From: Amycolatopsis mongoliensis
GTDB taxonomy: Bacteria > Actinomycetota > Actinomycetes > Mycobacteriales > Pseudonocardiaceae
Assembly: GCF_030285665.1 (NCBI RefSeq)
Contig: NZ_CP127295.1
Coordinates: 6,076,001 to 6,140,000 of the forward strand
Reading direction: 5' to 3'
DNA: 64,000 nucleotides
The position numbers and the translations under genes were made by a program. Positions 1 through 11,100 of this stretch are shown one piece after another (within the stretch, counting starts at the first letter, position 1; each line of letters begins with the position of its first letter). The notes under the pieces were generated by a model. The model had not been told where the DNA came from. It did no database searches and was given only the letters and a program-made list of their open reading frames with translations.

Positions 1-1965
1 CGGCCGGCGGCGCCCGGCGATGCCGCCTTCGCAGTGCCGGTCGACCCGGGCGTGGCGAGGATCGTCGTGGGCGCCGACGGCCGGGTGCCGGAGCCCGCCG
101 TGGTCGCCGCGGCGGTCGCCCGGTTGCCGCGCGTTCCGACGCAGCTCGTCGTGCTGCCCTCGCGGGCCCGCACGCACTCCTGGCTGTACGAGTTCGCGAG
201 GGTGCTCGCGCGGGACGTCGTCGTGGCGGCCGTGCCTGCCGCGGGAAGCGGCAAAGCCTGCTTCCCGCCGTTCGCCTCGTTGATCCGGCAGCGCGTGGAC
301 GGCTCCCAGGAGGTGCTCGAGGCGGTTTCGCCGCCGCGGGGCTGGGAGCGTCGTGACCGCACCGGCTACCGGTTCCGGAACGTCGTGGCCGATGTCGTGC
401 CGTCCGGTCTGGCCCTGCGGACCGGGGCGGCCGATCCCGCCGTGGCCCGGGCGCCGTTCGACCCCGGCGGCTGGACGGTGCACCTCGGAACTGCGGGCGA
501 GCCGGTCGGGCCCGAACTGCTCACCGCGGCGGAGGCGCTCCTCGGGGAACTCCACCCCGTGGTCCGGGACGCGGCTTGCCTGCGGCTGGCCGGGGTGCTG
601 GACGACCGGGCGCGCGAGCTGCTCGGCGAACCGCCGGCGCCGCCGGTGGCCGGGGTGCCCGCGCCGGTGCGCCGGCCCGAGTCCCCGACGACACCCGGCC
701 ACGAACGCCCGCGGTCGCCGGCCGCGGGCGAAGAGCGGCCTCCGGCAGCGGAGATCGCCCGTGGCCCGGTGATGCCCCCTTCGCTCCTGGTCTCCGGGCC
801 TCCGGTCCCGACGGTGTCGGGTGCGCCGGGTGTTCCGGGGCCCGCCCCGGCGCTGCCGCAGGCGGACGCCATTCCGTCCGTTCCGCAGGACGAACCGGCC
901 GAACGCGGTGCCGGCACCCCGGCGAGCGCGGCGGGCGTGGCGGGCGAACGCCCACCGAAACCCGCGCGACCGGCGGAGCCGACCCCGGAAACCGCTGCCG
1001 ATCCGGTCGGCACCGAACTCGCGCGCACGCCCGGTGCCGAGCCCATTCCGGAGGTGCCCGCCCTCGCCGAGCCGCCCGAGGCCGATGCCTCACCGGTGGC
1101 CGAGCGCACGATTTCCACGGGCAGGGAGCTCGTGGTCACGGACCGGCCGAGCACTGCCGCGGAGCAAGCCCGGTTCACCACGGCGGCCGGCGAGGCCTAC
1201 AGCGAAGCGCTCGCCACGGTGAACGCGGCGCTCGCGACCTGGCCGTCGATGCGCCAGGCGGAAGCCGGCGCCAAAGCGGACTTCGTGGCAGTATGCCTCT
1301 ACCTGGGACGCGGCGCGGGCAACTCCGCCGAGCTGGATGCCGCCGTGCGAAGCGGGACCGGCGGCGAGCTCGACGGGCAGGTCCCCTGTCTCGTCTCGGG
1401 ACTGCGGCGGCTGCCCATCCACCGGCGGGCGGTGCTCCGGCAGAGCAGAACCGGGCAGCCGCCGGAAAGCGCGGTACAACCGGGTGCTGTCCTGACCGAG
1501 CCGGGCTTCCTGGTCGGGAGCACGGACCTCGACGTGACTGTGCCGGACGCGGACCTCGACGTCCTCATCTGGCCCGCTTCGGCCAGGCGGACCTCGGAGC
1601 TGCGGATCGGCCAAGCGGTGAGCGAGGTGGTCTTCTTCGCCGGCGCGCGCTTCAAGGCGCTGGCCGTCCGGACCACCGATCCGGCCGAAGACCCGGCGGA
1701 CGGCAGCACCGCCACGCCGAGAACGGCGGCGCTGTTCCGTGAACTCGACCCGGGTGAGCAAGTGTCGGCCACCGGGGAGCTCGACGAACACGACCTCGCC
1801 GCGCTGGCCAAGCTCGACCAAGCGCTGGATCGCAGGCGCCGCTGCACCCTGCGGGTCGTCGACGAGCCCGAGGTGCTGGCCCGGATGACTACCTCCCTGC
1901 TCGAGTGGCGCGAGGAAACGGCTTCCCGGGCCTCGGCGAACCACACCATCACGCTGGCTTCGTGA
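1..1965 (+). CDS. ADP-ribosyltransferase-like protein of the ESX locus (5' partial)
   Basis: The frame is open from base 1, so the start is probably upstream; a GTG at 34 would be the first start inside the window. The first 220 or so residues are alpha/beta and not recognised. A Pro/Ala/Glu-rich low-complexity linker follows (about 620-1120). The C-terminal 280 residues resemble the ADP-ribosyltransferase fold: HRRAVLRQ (about 1417-1440) could supply the Arg, FLVGSTDLD (about 1507-1533) the middle Ser-Thr strand, and SEVVFFAGARFKAL (1621-1662) the E-containing turn that in active enzymes reads ExE before a PGxxF-like strand. Only one Glu is present at that place, so it may be inactive. No signal peptide or membrane segment is visible. 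It lies 26 bp before mycP, probably in the same operon. The fold assignment is inference from motif order. Confidence 0.6.
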   Translation, partial: RPAAPGDAAFAVPVDPGVARIVVGADGRVPEPAVVAAAVARLPRVPTQLVVLPSRARTHSWLYEFARVLARDVVVAAVPAAGSGKACFPPFASLIRQRVDGSQEVLEAVSPPRGWERRDRTGYRFRNVVADVVPSGLALRTGAADPAVARAPFDPGGWTVHLGTAGEPVGPELLTAAEALLGELHPVVRDAACLRLAGVLDDRARELLGEPPAPPVAGVPAPVRRPESPTTPGHERPRSPAAGEERPPAAEIARGPVMPPSLLVSGPPVPTVSGAPGVPGPAPALPQADAIPSVPQDEPAERGAGTPASAAGVAGERPPKPARPAEPTPETAADPVGTELARTPGAEPIPEVPALAEPPEADASPVAERTISTGRELVVTDRPSTAAEQARFTTAAGEAYSEALATVNAALATWPSMRQAEAGAKADFVAVCLYLGRGAGNSAELDAAVRSGTGGELDGQVPCLVSGLRRLPIHRRAVLRQSRTGQPPESAVQPGAVLTEPGFLVGSTDLDVTVPDADLDVLIWPASARRTSELRIGQAVSEVVFFAGARFKALAVRTTDPAEDPADGSTATPRTAALFRELDPGEQVSATGELDEHDLAALAKLDQALDRRRRCTLRVVDEPEVLARMTTSLLEWREETASRASANHTITLAS

Positions 1966-1991
1966 GCAGCCGGTCGGAAGGACATCGGGCG

Positions 1992-3260
1992 ATGAGCGAG
2001 AAACCTGGCCGGGGGTACCGACGACGCTCGGCGGTACCGGCCTGTCTGCTGGTCGCGGGAATGGTCTGGACCACCCTGCTCGCGGGGGTGGCGACGGCCC
2101 AGCAGGCCCCGGCCCCGTTGCCGACCGAGCAGAAGGGCTGCCTGCAGCCGCCAACCAGCACGGAGACCGGTGTCCCGTGGGCGCAGCAGCAGCTCACGCC
2201 CGAGCGCGTCTGGCCGCTGACCAAGGGAGCAGGGGTGACGGTCGGCGTGGTCGACACCGGCGTCGATGCCAAGACCCCCCAGCTGTCGGGCGGCCGGGTG
2301 CAGCGCGGGCTGGACGTCGCCAGCCCGGGCGGGAAGCCCGCGGACGACGACTGCTTCGGGCACGGCACGTTCGTCGCCGGGATCATCGCCGCGGGCCCGC
2401 GGCCGGGCACCGGGTTCTCCGGGATCGCGCCCGAGGCGAAGATCCTGCCGATCCGGTGCGCCACCGTCACCCAGGACGGTGCCCCGCCGGCACTGACTGC
2501 GGTGGAGATGGCGAACGGCATCCGGGCCGCGGTCGACGGCGGTGCGCGCGTGATCAATATCTCGGCCAGCACTGATGCGCCCGACCAGGATCTCGCCGAC
2601 GCCGTCCGGTACGCCGCCGGCCGGGACGTCCTCGTTGTGGCGTCCGCGGCGAACAGCGCCCAGCAGGGCGACCCGGTCACGTACCCGGCGTCGTACCCCT
2701 CGGTGATCGCCGTCGGTGCCGTCGACAGCACCGGCAAGAAGGCGGACTTCTCCCAGACCGGCAAGTTCCTGTCCCTGGTCGCTCCCGGCGTGGGCGTGAC
2801 GAGCGTGGGTCCGCGGGGCGCCGGGCACTGGCTGGGCAGCGGCACCAGCTACGCGGCGCCGTTCGTGGCAGGTGTTGCCGCGTTGGTGCGTGCCTACCAC
2901 CCCGAGTTGACCGCCGAGCAGGTCAAGCGCCGGCTCGAGCTGACCGCCGACCACCCGGCGGCGACACTCCCGGATCCGGGATTCGGCTGGGGCACCGTGA
3001 ACGCGATGGCGGCAGTGACGACCGTGCTACCGGCGGAGTCCGGTGTGACGCTGCCCGTCGTCACCGCCGAACCCGCGCCGCTTCCACCTGGAAAACCGGC
3101 GCCGGGTAACGGATCCCTCGTCGCGCTGAGTGCGGCGCTTTCCGTGCCGGTCCTCGCCTTGCTGGGATTGCTGTTGTACAAGCTCTTTCGCGGCGCTCGC
3201 ACGCGTCGCTGGACGCCGGCCCGGGTGGCCGAAGTCACCCGCCGGAGCGAGGTCGGCTAG
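1992..3260 (+). CDS. mycP: Mycosin, type VII secretion subtilisin-like serine protease
   Basis: A 422-residue S8 peptidase with the layout of MycP: N-terminal signal segment (about residues 12-37, RRRSAV then a hydrophobic stretch ending at ATAQQ), catalytic domain, Pro-rich linker, and one C-terminal membrane helix (about residues 373-394) followed by RGARTRRW, a positive cytoplasmic end. The catalytic triad is visible: Asp88 in VVDTGVD, His124 in FGHGTFVAG and Ser286 in GSGTSYAAP. In ESX systems mycosin is membrane-anchored, sits on the outer face of the complex, stabilises it and cleaves some substrates. ATG at 1992 is chosen because GGAAGGA (1976-1982) precedes it; the upstream in-frame extension is part of the previous gene read in another frame. 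It is followed by 117 bp and then the YbaB-like gene. Confidence 0.93.
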   Translation: MSEKPGRGYRRRSAVPACLLVAGMVWTTLLAGVATAQQAPAPLPTEQKGCLQPPTSTETGVPWAQQQLTPERVWPLTKGAGVTVGVVDTGVDAKTPQLSGGRVQRGLDVASPGGKPADDDCFGHGTFVAGIIAAGPRPGTGFSGIAPEAKILPIRCATVTQDGAPPALTAVEMANGIRAAVDGGARVINISASTDAPDQDLADAVRYAAGRDVLVVASAANSAQQGDPVTYPASYPSVIAVGAVDSTGKKADFSQTGKFLSLVAPGVGVTSVGPRGAGHWLGSGTSYAAPFVAGVAALVRAYHPELTAEQVKRRLELTADHPAATLPDPGFGWGTVNAMAAVTTVLPAESGVTLPVVTAEPAPLPPGKPAPGNGSLVALSAALSVPVLALLGLLLYKLFRGARTRRWTPARVAEVTRRSEVG

Positions 3261-3377
3261 GAACCAGGTGCGCGGGGGCAGGATGCCTCGACGAAACACT
3301 GTCTCGGGCGCGATTCGCTTGGGGGTGGACGCCGAGCTTTGAGAGCCTGGCGAAGGATTCGGAAGGAGTGGCCAGTG

Positions 3378-3812
3378 ATGTTTCCGGAGGGTGTGTTCGA
3401 CGGGGACGCCGGCGTCGAAGAGGCGCTCGCGACTTTGGAGCGCGAGCGAGCGAAAATCGGCAAGCTGAGCGAATTGTGGCGCGAGGGCCGGACCACGGTC
3501 CGGGCGAAGGACCAATCGCTGTCGATGACGTTCGACGGGCGGGGCGAAGTGGTCGACCTGGTCTTCAACGAGTCGAAGTACCGGCTGCTCGCACCGGCAC
3601 AGCTGGCCAATGTCGTGGTGGAGACCTTGCAGCGGGGCAAGGCGGAGTGCATGGCGAAGATGTCGGAAGTGATGGGCGCCGGCAGTGCGTCGGGCATCGA
3701 CTACGGCGAGGTGGCGTCGGGCAAGGTCGATCCGCAGCAGGTGCTGGAATCCCTGATCGGGCCGATGCTGGGCAGCGTCGGCCTGGAGCGCCGGGACGGG
3801 GGGCGGTCGTGA
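3378..3812 (+). CDS. YbaB/EbfC-like protein of the ESX locus
   Basis: A 144-residue protein. Residues about 10-110 match the YbaB/EbfC pattern: an N-terminal long helix rich in Glu and Arg, a short beta sheet around SLSMTFDGRGEVVDLVFN, then a helix containing LANVVVETLQRGKAECMAKM. YbaB proteins bind DNA as dimers; ESX loci often encode relatives (EspL is one) that act as cytoplasmic partners of secretion. GGAAGGAG (3361-3368) precedes both GTG 3375 and ATG 3378; ATG was chosen, the difference is one residue. Its stop TGA (3810-3812) overlaps the ATG of the ESX gene by one base, so the two are translationally coupled. Confidence 0.8.
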   Translation: MFPEGVFDGDAGVEEALATLERERAKIGKLSELWREGRTTVRAKDQSLSMTFDGRGEVVDLVFNESKYRLLAPAQLANVVVETLQRGKAECMAKMSEVMGAGSASGIDYGEVASGKVDPQQVLESLIGPMLGSVGLERRDGGRS

Positions 3813-4168
3813 TGACCGGCGAGTTCCGGCTGGACCCCGCGGGAATGCGGGAAATGCTCAACAAATTGGGCGCGAAGGGTGGCGACTTGAGCGCGGCGCT
3901 GACGCAGCTGAATATCGCGCTGGATCGGTATGACGGGTGCTGGGGAGAGGACAAGGCGGGGAAGAAGTTCGCGGAGGGCTATGTGGACAACGGGAACGGG
4001 ACCCGGGACGCGCTGAAGGAGGTACCCACGAGCGTGAGCGACGCGACCGAGGGGATCAAATCCGCGATCGCCCAGTTCCAGGGGTTGGACGAAGACAACG
4101 CGAAACTGTTCGACCAGCAGCTGGCCGATTCGATGCAGCAGCAGGAGGGCGACGGACAGGGCAATTAG
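3812..4168 (+). CDS. WXG100-like ESX secretion substrate
   Basis: A 118-residue, almost wholly helical, acidic protein. It has two predicted helices joined by a turn with Trp44-Gly45 in the string CWGEDKAGKKFAEGY; this W-G-x-D...F...Y form is common in actinomycete relatives of EsxA/EsxB, although it is not the strict WxG spacing. There is no signal peptide, as expected for type VII substrates, which are recognised as folded helical hairpins by EccC. Only one such small gene is present here, so it may be a homodimer or may pair with the helical N-terminus of the giant protein encoded 54 bp downstream. Start ATG overlaps the stop of the YbaB-like gene. Confidence 0.85.
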   Translation: MTGEFRLDPAGMREMLNKLGAKGGDLSAALTQLNIALDRYDGCWGEDKAGKKFAEGYVDNGNGTRDALKEVPTSVSDATEGIKSAIAQFQGLDEDNAKLFDQQLADSMQQQEGDGQGN

Positions 4169-4207
4169 CGCGGTGCTCGGGGTTCGGTCGTGAGGTGACA
4201 TTTTTCC

Positions 4208-4219
4208 GGAGGGAGGTGG
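4208..4219 (+). promoter_or_regulatory. Strong ribosome binding site of the giant gene
   Basis: GGAGGGAGGTGG lies 3 to 14 bases before GTG 4223 and is the best Shine-Dalgarno match near it. It fixes the GTG at 4223 as the start of the giant protein. Confidence 0.7.
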
Positions 4220-4222
4220 GCG

Positions 4223-5180
4223 GTGTTCGAGTCGGGGGACGGGCCGGTGCATCCGCCCGCCGATCTGCAGAAGTTCCTCAAGGTCACGCTGGGGATGGAG
4301 TGGCCGGAGGGCAACGTGCGCAGTATGCGCGCGATGTCGCAGGCGTGGGCCGACATGGTTCCGGTGCTGACGGCCTTCGCGGCGGACGTGCGGGGGCGGG
4401 CCGGTGATCTGGACCGGGCGATGGACGGTGAGTACGCGGAGGAAATGGGGAAGTGGCTGACCGGGACGCTGGCGCCGTCCCTGGAGCAGTTGCAGACGTC
4501 GGCCGATCAGCTGTCGGCGATGCTGCGCAACGCCGCGGCGAACGTGGAGAAGGCGCAGATCCTCATCATCGTGGCGGGGACGTTCGCGCTGGCCCAGGTG
4601 ATCGCCCTGCTCGCTTCGCTGATCTTCGCGTGGATGGCGCCGGCGGTCGAGGCCGCGGCGCAGCTGACGATGCGCATGATCATGCAGCAGCTGATCAGCA
4701 AGCTGGCTTCGTTCGCGATCGAGAAGGCCAGCTGGGAAGCGGTGAAGCAGGCGCTGAAGAGCGCGGTCCTGCGGATCATGCCGTGGGTCCAGCAGACGGC
4801 CATCGAGGTCGGGGTGTCTTCGGCGATCGGCGCCGGGGTGATGTCGTCGGCGGACTACTTCACCCAGCTGGGACAGCACAAGAATCACCAGCGCGACCAC
4901 ATCGACGGGACATCGGTGTGGCAGGCGGCCGTCGGGGGCGCGATCGGAGGTGCGGCGTCGGGGTTCGCGTCCGCCGGAGCCCGGATCGTGGTGTACGGGG
5001 CGAAGTCGGCGGCCGCCGAGTTCGGCAAGAAGATCCCGGGCGGGCTGCTCGCGCTGGGGCATATCGGCTACGCGGCGGGGCAGGCGGTCTCGGTCGCGGT
5101 GAGCAACCCGATCGTGAACGCGGTGCTCCACAACCCGGACGCGTTCTGGGGCGGCATCCTGGGCGCGTTGTCGGGGCATG
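4223..5180 (+). other. Type VII-like helical N-domain of the giant protein
   Basis: About 320 residues, mostly helical, with EWPEG near residue 30 and a long amphipathic region, then a hydrophobic stretch at about residues 114-148 (LIIVAGTFALAQVIALLA...) and a Gly/Ala-rich end. The order matches the N-terminal region of actinobacterial type VII polymorphic toxins such as CpnT-like proteins, where a WXG100-related helical bundle directs secretion. This is the main sequence reason to link the giant protein to the ESX machine. Confidence 0.65.
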
Positions 5181-8100
5181 GCCGTCCTCACCTGCCTGAC
5201 CGCTCCGGCGGCGAGGGCTGGATGAAGCTCGACCCTGGGAACGTCGACCTGTCGTTTCCGGGCGGCTCGGAGAAGCGGCCGAGGTATGAGGAGACGGCGT
5301 CGCCGAGCGAAAAGCCGCCCGGTCACGAGGAAGCGCCGGCGGAGAAGATCACCGAGAAGCCGCGGCTGGTCATCCCCCAGCAGACCACTGAGACGGTGGA
5401 TGGCCAGCGCCCGGCGTCCCAGACGGCGAACGGGAAGGCCGGCGCGACCGAGGGGCAGAGCCCGGTGTCCTCGGCGTCGAACGGGCAGGCGGCCGGTGCT
5501 GGGGCGGCTCATGGGGAGGTTCCGGGTACTGAAACGGCTGGTGCGCAGGCTCCGGCGGCTCCTGGGGCGCTTGGTGGGCAGGCGGCCGGTGCTGGGGCGG
5601 CTCATGGGGAGGTTCCGGGTACTGAAACGGCTGGTGCGCAGGCTCCGGCGGCTCCTGGGGCGCTTGGTGGGCAGGCGGCCGGTGCTGGGGCGGCTCATGG
5701 GGAGGTTCCGGGTACTGAAACGGCTGGTGCGCAGGCTCCGGCGGCTCCTGGGGCGCTTGGTGGGCAGGCGGCCGGTGCTGGGGCGGCTCATGGGGAGGTT
5801 CCGGGTACTGAAACGGCTGGTGCGCAGGCTCCGGCGGCTCCTGCGGCCCTCGGTGGGCAGCCCGCCGTGACGCGGCAACCGGTCACCAGCGGGGGGACGC
5901 AGCTGGGGCAGTTGTTCACCTCCGCCGATGCCCAGCCGTCCGCGGGCGCGGTGCACCCGGGGACAGGTGGGCTCTCCTCGAACTCGTCCGGGCAGCCTTC
6001 TGCGCAGCCCGGTGGCGACGGTCGTCCGGTCGCGGGCGCCGGTGGGCAGTCGCCGGAGTCGGCGGCGCGGCCGGTCACCAGCACGGCGGGGCAGCCGTCC
6101 ACGCACGTGGGTGGACCGGCCCAGCCGAGCGTGACCGAGCCCGGGCACGTAAAGCCGGCGACGGGCCAGTCCGTCACGTCCACGGAGGGCGGACCGCCCT
6201 CCATGGGGGTGAGTGCGGGGCAGCCCGGGGGGAATGATGTCGTGCGGCCGGGACAGTCGGCGCCGGGCGGTGGGCGTCCGGAGGCCGGTGTGGGTCAGCC
6301 GGGTGGGAATGATGTCCTGCGGCCCGGGCCGTCTGCCGCAAACCAGGGTGGGCGTCCGGAGGCCGGTGTGGGTCAGCCGGGTGGGAACGATGTCGTGCGG
6401 CCCGGGCCGTCCTCGCAGGGCAATGGGGGTAGCGCAGGTGGCCGGCCGGGGGCCGACACTTCCGGGACCGGTGCGTCGGCCGCGCAGCAATTCCTGCGCG
6501 GGGAGGGCTCCCCGGCGACGCCCGCGGCCGGGGGGCGTGACGGTGCCGGAGCGCAGCCTGTCCGGACCGAGGGGGGCCGGCCCGGTGACTCGCCCGCGGC
6601 ACCGCCGCCGAAGGGTGGGGGCGACGGGCCGCCGGTCACGTCTTCTTCCGTGGGGGCGGCCGGGAAGCCGCCCGGCGCCGACGGCCGGGCGCACCTCGAG
6701 CCGGCGCACGCGGCGGAAAGCCGGGCCGCGGACAAGGCCGGCCGCGCGCAGGCCAAGCCGGGTGAAAGTACCGATTCCCGGGATGGTGCCGACGCGCAGG
6801 CGGCGGCGGTGGCGGCTCAGCTGGCGTTGAGCCGGCCGGACGCCCAGCCCGGGCCCGCGCACGACGGCCGCCCGGCGGCGCCGGGGACGGGCCCGGTGTC
6901 CGCCGTGGAGTGGAACGCGGTGCGCGATTCGGTGCCGCCGACGCGGCACCGCGGCGAACGGCTCGATCCTGGTGGGCTCACGCAAACCCGCTTCGACGTC
7001 CGGCGAGCCGAGGTGGCCGAGGGCCGGTGGGTGCGCGAACTGTCGGTGCCGGTGGACCTGGTGTCGACCTCCGGCCGGGTCGACGCGAAGACGCGCCGGG
7101 CGTGGGCGCAGGATCTGCAGCGGACGCTGGATGAGCGCGTCAACGGGCGGCACCGGTTCCATAACGGCGACCAGTTGCACGTCGTACTCGACGCCGGGAC
7201 GCCCAACGGACCGCCGCGGCCGGGCTGGGAGCGGGACGGCTCCCGGCGCGTGCCGGTCGACGTGGCCGAGGAACAGGGGCGAAGCGGCCAGCTGAGGTGG
7301 CGGCTGGGGGACACCGACGCAGCCGTGGGCCGGCTTCTGCAGTTCGTCGGGGTCGACGGGGTGCCGCGGGAGCCGGTGTCCGGACGAGCCGAAAGCGGGC
7401 CGGGCGGTCGGCTGGGTGATGCGGACATCGCAGCGATCGAGACGACGATCCGCGACACGCCCGCCGAGGCGCCCGAGGCGCGTCCGCACGAGGAGGCGAA
7501 ACACCCGGCGGTCGTGGCGGGTCCGTCGGGTGAGGTCGCGTGGCCGCAACGGTGGGCGGGGCTGGGAACGTCGTGGGTGCGGGGTGCGGACGGGTGGTAC
7601 GTGGCGGAGGGGCCCGGGGTGCTGGACCGGGTCGGCGACGAGCCGGTTGCCGTGTCCCAGGGGGCGCGTGCGGTGTTCGACGCGGCGGGCGGACTGCGGC
7701 ACGTCGTGCTGGACAGCGGGGTGAGTTTCGAACGCGGCCTGGACGGTGCTTGGTCGCCGCCGCGGACGCGGGCAGGAGATGTCCGGGCGCGGAAGACGGA
7801 CGCCCAGCAGCGGCTGGCTCGCGCGGACGGCTCGTCGCTGGTGGATCTGCCGCCGGAGAGCGAGGTGGTGGTCGACCGCCACGGTGACGGGGAAAAGGTG
7901 GTGGCGTACCGGCAGCTGAAGGACGAGCAAGGCAAGTGGCTGCCGAAGCCGCGGGTGTTCGTACCCGAAGAAGGCGGCGGCTGGGTGGAGCACGCGACCG
8001 ACGCGGTGGCCTACGAGGGGTGGCTCGCGAGTGCGAACAAGGCGCACGACGCGGCACTGACGTTGTGGGACATCGCGGCGCGTTCGGGCCTGGATGTCCC

Positions 8101-11100
8101 GGCGGAACGCCGGCTGACCGCCCTGAGCGACGCGAAGCTGAAGGAACTGTATTCGCGGGGGCCGGAAGCGGACGCCTTCGCGGCGGTGTTCGAGCTGATC
8201 CGCCGGAAGAAGGGGATCGCGCTGCGCTGGACGCAGGTGTCGGCGGTGCACGCGTTCGGCAAGGGCCAAGTGGTCAACATGGCGGCGGGGGAGGGGAAGT
8301 CGTGGCTCTTCTTCGCACACGCAGCCGTCAACGCGATGCGGTCCGATGTGGACGGTGTGCAGGTGACCACGACCCGGGGGAACCTGGCGGACCGGGAGCT
8401 GACGCATTACCAGGATCTGCTGGGGGAGCTGGGCGTGGACGTGCACCGGCTGAACCCGGACAAGCCGCCGGCGGCTCCGCAGGCGGGCCGGCCGACGGTG
8501 TACCTGGGCACGGCGGAGGACGTCGGATTCACGTACCTGCGGCACGAGACATTGCCGGGACAGCAGCGCAAGGAAGATCCGATGGTGCTCTCGGTGAGCA
8601 TCGACGAGATCGACGAAGCACTGGTCTATTCGAACTCGCAGTACATCCTGAGCGAGGGGGTGCAGTCCGCGGCTTCGCCGGAGGCGATCGCCCAGGTCGG
8701 CTGGGCGCACGACCTGGTGCGGGACGGCATGGACAGTGGCTGGCTGCAGGAGCCGGACTTCGGGCGCCGGCCGGGGCAGGCGGGCGGTCCGGCCCGGCTG
8801 ACCGGACCGGGCCGGGAGAAGGTGGAACTGCTGCTGGGCCGGCCGCTGACCGAGGAGGAGGTCACGCGGGTGAACATGGCCGCCGCCGCGCAGTGGGAAT
8901 ACCGCGAGAACGTGCACTACGTCGAGCACGAAGGCAAGATCTACATCATCGACCAGACCACCCACAACGTCCTGTTCAACCCGGAGACCAGCTCGGAAAG
9001 CCGGTGGAACGGCGGACTGGCGCAGGCGGTCGAGTTCAAGCACGGCCTGCAGGTCCGCAGCGACTCGGCGAGCAGCAAGAGCGTGACCGCGCACGAGCTG
9101 CTGTCCATGAAGGAGTACGGGCAGAAGACCGGGGCGTCGGGGACGGCGAACGGCCACGGCGCGAAGTTCGCCGAAAAGGGTATGTCGGCGGCAGTGGAGG
9201 ACATGCCGCGCTACTACGAATCCCGGCTGAAGAAGTCCGCCGACGTGGTGGCGGCCGACCGGGACGCGAAACTGGCCAAGATCGCCCAGGACGTGCGGGC
9301 CATGCAGTCCCCCGGTGGTTCGCAGCAGCCGCAACTGATCCTGGCCACCGCCAACGACGAAGTGCGCGTGCTGTCGGACATGCTGGAGGAGATGGGCGTC
9401 CCGCACGAGGCGATCGACGCGAAATGGCAGGTCCGGCAAGGCAAGAACGTCGACCAGGAGTTCAAGCGGATCATCGACGCGGCCGGGGCGCCGGGCAGAG
9501 TCCTGGTGATCAACATGCAGGGCGCGCGCGGGGTCGACATCGGCACCACCAAGGAAGCCAAAGAACGCGGGGACCTGTTCGTGCGGATCACCGCGCACTC
9601 CGAGATCTCGGCCGACATCGACGTGCAGGCCGAAAACCGGGCCGGCCGCAGCGGTGGCGGCGGTGAGGTCGTCTACTACTCCTCGCCGGAGGACCAGATC
9701 TACCGGCTTTCCGAAAACCCGGACGTGCAGCTGGCGGTCATCAAGTACACCGACGCGGTCGAGACCGGGGACGCCAGGGCGCTGGCCGCGGCCGAACAGG
9801 ACCTGCGCGATCTGGTCATGCCGCTGCAGCCCAACTCAGGGCACCCCACCGTCGACACCACCACGTCCCGGCCCAACGCGCCCCCCGCCGGTCCCGCCCC
9901 CGGCACCCGTGCCCCCGACGAGCAGGGCCGGACCCGGCCGCCCGACCGGCCGGCGCCGGCCGCGCAGCCCACCGGACGTCCGGCCGCGCCGGAACAGCGC
10001 GACTCCCGGCCCGATGACGGTGACCGGGAGCGGGGCGCGATCCAGCTGACCTATCACGAAGCCCTCGCCGGTGCGCTCAACACCGCCGAGCGCGACTTCG
10101 CCGAGCGCCTCACCCGCTGGAAGGCGGCGAACCCGGAAGCCGTGCTGACCGAGCAGCACGTCCAGCGGATCCACGACGAATTCCTCGCCGGCCGCGACGC
10201 CGAATTCGAAGACCGCTTCGGCGCACTGCGCACCCAGTCCGTCCCCGGCCACGACATTCGCGCGGCCTGGCAGGCCTGGCTGAACCACCCCACCGGCGCA
10301 CCGGAGGACCTGGACGAGGAATTCACCCACGCAGCGAAGGCGCCGGTGCGCGACAGCGTGCCCACGGCGGCGCCGGAATCGAGCGGGCCGGACGTGGCTG
10401 CGCGGGACCTGGCCGGGGACGGGGTGGTGCTGGCCGGGGACGGGGCGGTCGCGGGCGCCGACGGGGTGAGTACGGGCCGGCTGCTTCCCGAGGTGGCCGA
10501 GTCGCTGCCGGCGGACGTCGTGCGGCAGTGGCAGCGGGCGCGGGAGGTGCTGGGGTCGTCGAAACTGCCCGCGGCCGTGGTGGACGCTCTGGCCGTCCGT
10601 GCCGGGCAGATGCTGTCGGATGTGTACCAGACTCAGACGTTCATCGCGCCGGTGAGCGAAGCGCAACGCGACCTGATCGCCCGCGACCGCGTATTCGCGA
10701 CGATCGTGGCTGCGCAGCGGGTGACCGATCACACGAAGGGCTTCGATACCGACTCGGCCGAGCAGCGTGTGGTGAGCCTGGCCCGTGAGCTGGCCGCGCG
10801 CGCACAGGCACCACGGACTCGCGGGGCACGAGGAGCCCGTGGCGAGGCGGGCGAAAGCTCTCGCAGCGGCGCCGCGGGCGGCGTGGTCCCCGGCGATGAG
10901 CCGGCCGCGGCCGCGGAGCCCGGTCCGGCTCCGGCGGCGGTGAACCCGGTGGTGGAGCAGCTGCGCACCTGGCGGCCGGCAGTCTGGGACGGGTCGCAGA
11001 CGTGGCGTGGCCGGCTGGAGCAGGCCCTGCCTTCGCTGCCGCCGGAGTACGCGATGCCGGCGGACCAGGGCAGGCGGTCCGGACCGGCCTGGGAGCTGCT

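Noticed and set aside
5483..5854. CRISPR-like array
   Set aside because: Repeats are contiguous 93-bp coding units with no spacers, in frame inside the giant gene.
3701..9598. A 1,965-codon open frame on the minus strand
   Set aside because: It overlaps the giant gene throughout, is Arg/Pro/His-rich with no domain, and mirrors the tandem repeat of the plus strand. It is open only because of the strong third-position G/C bias.
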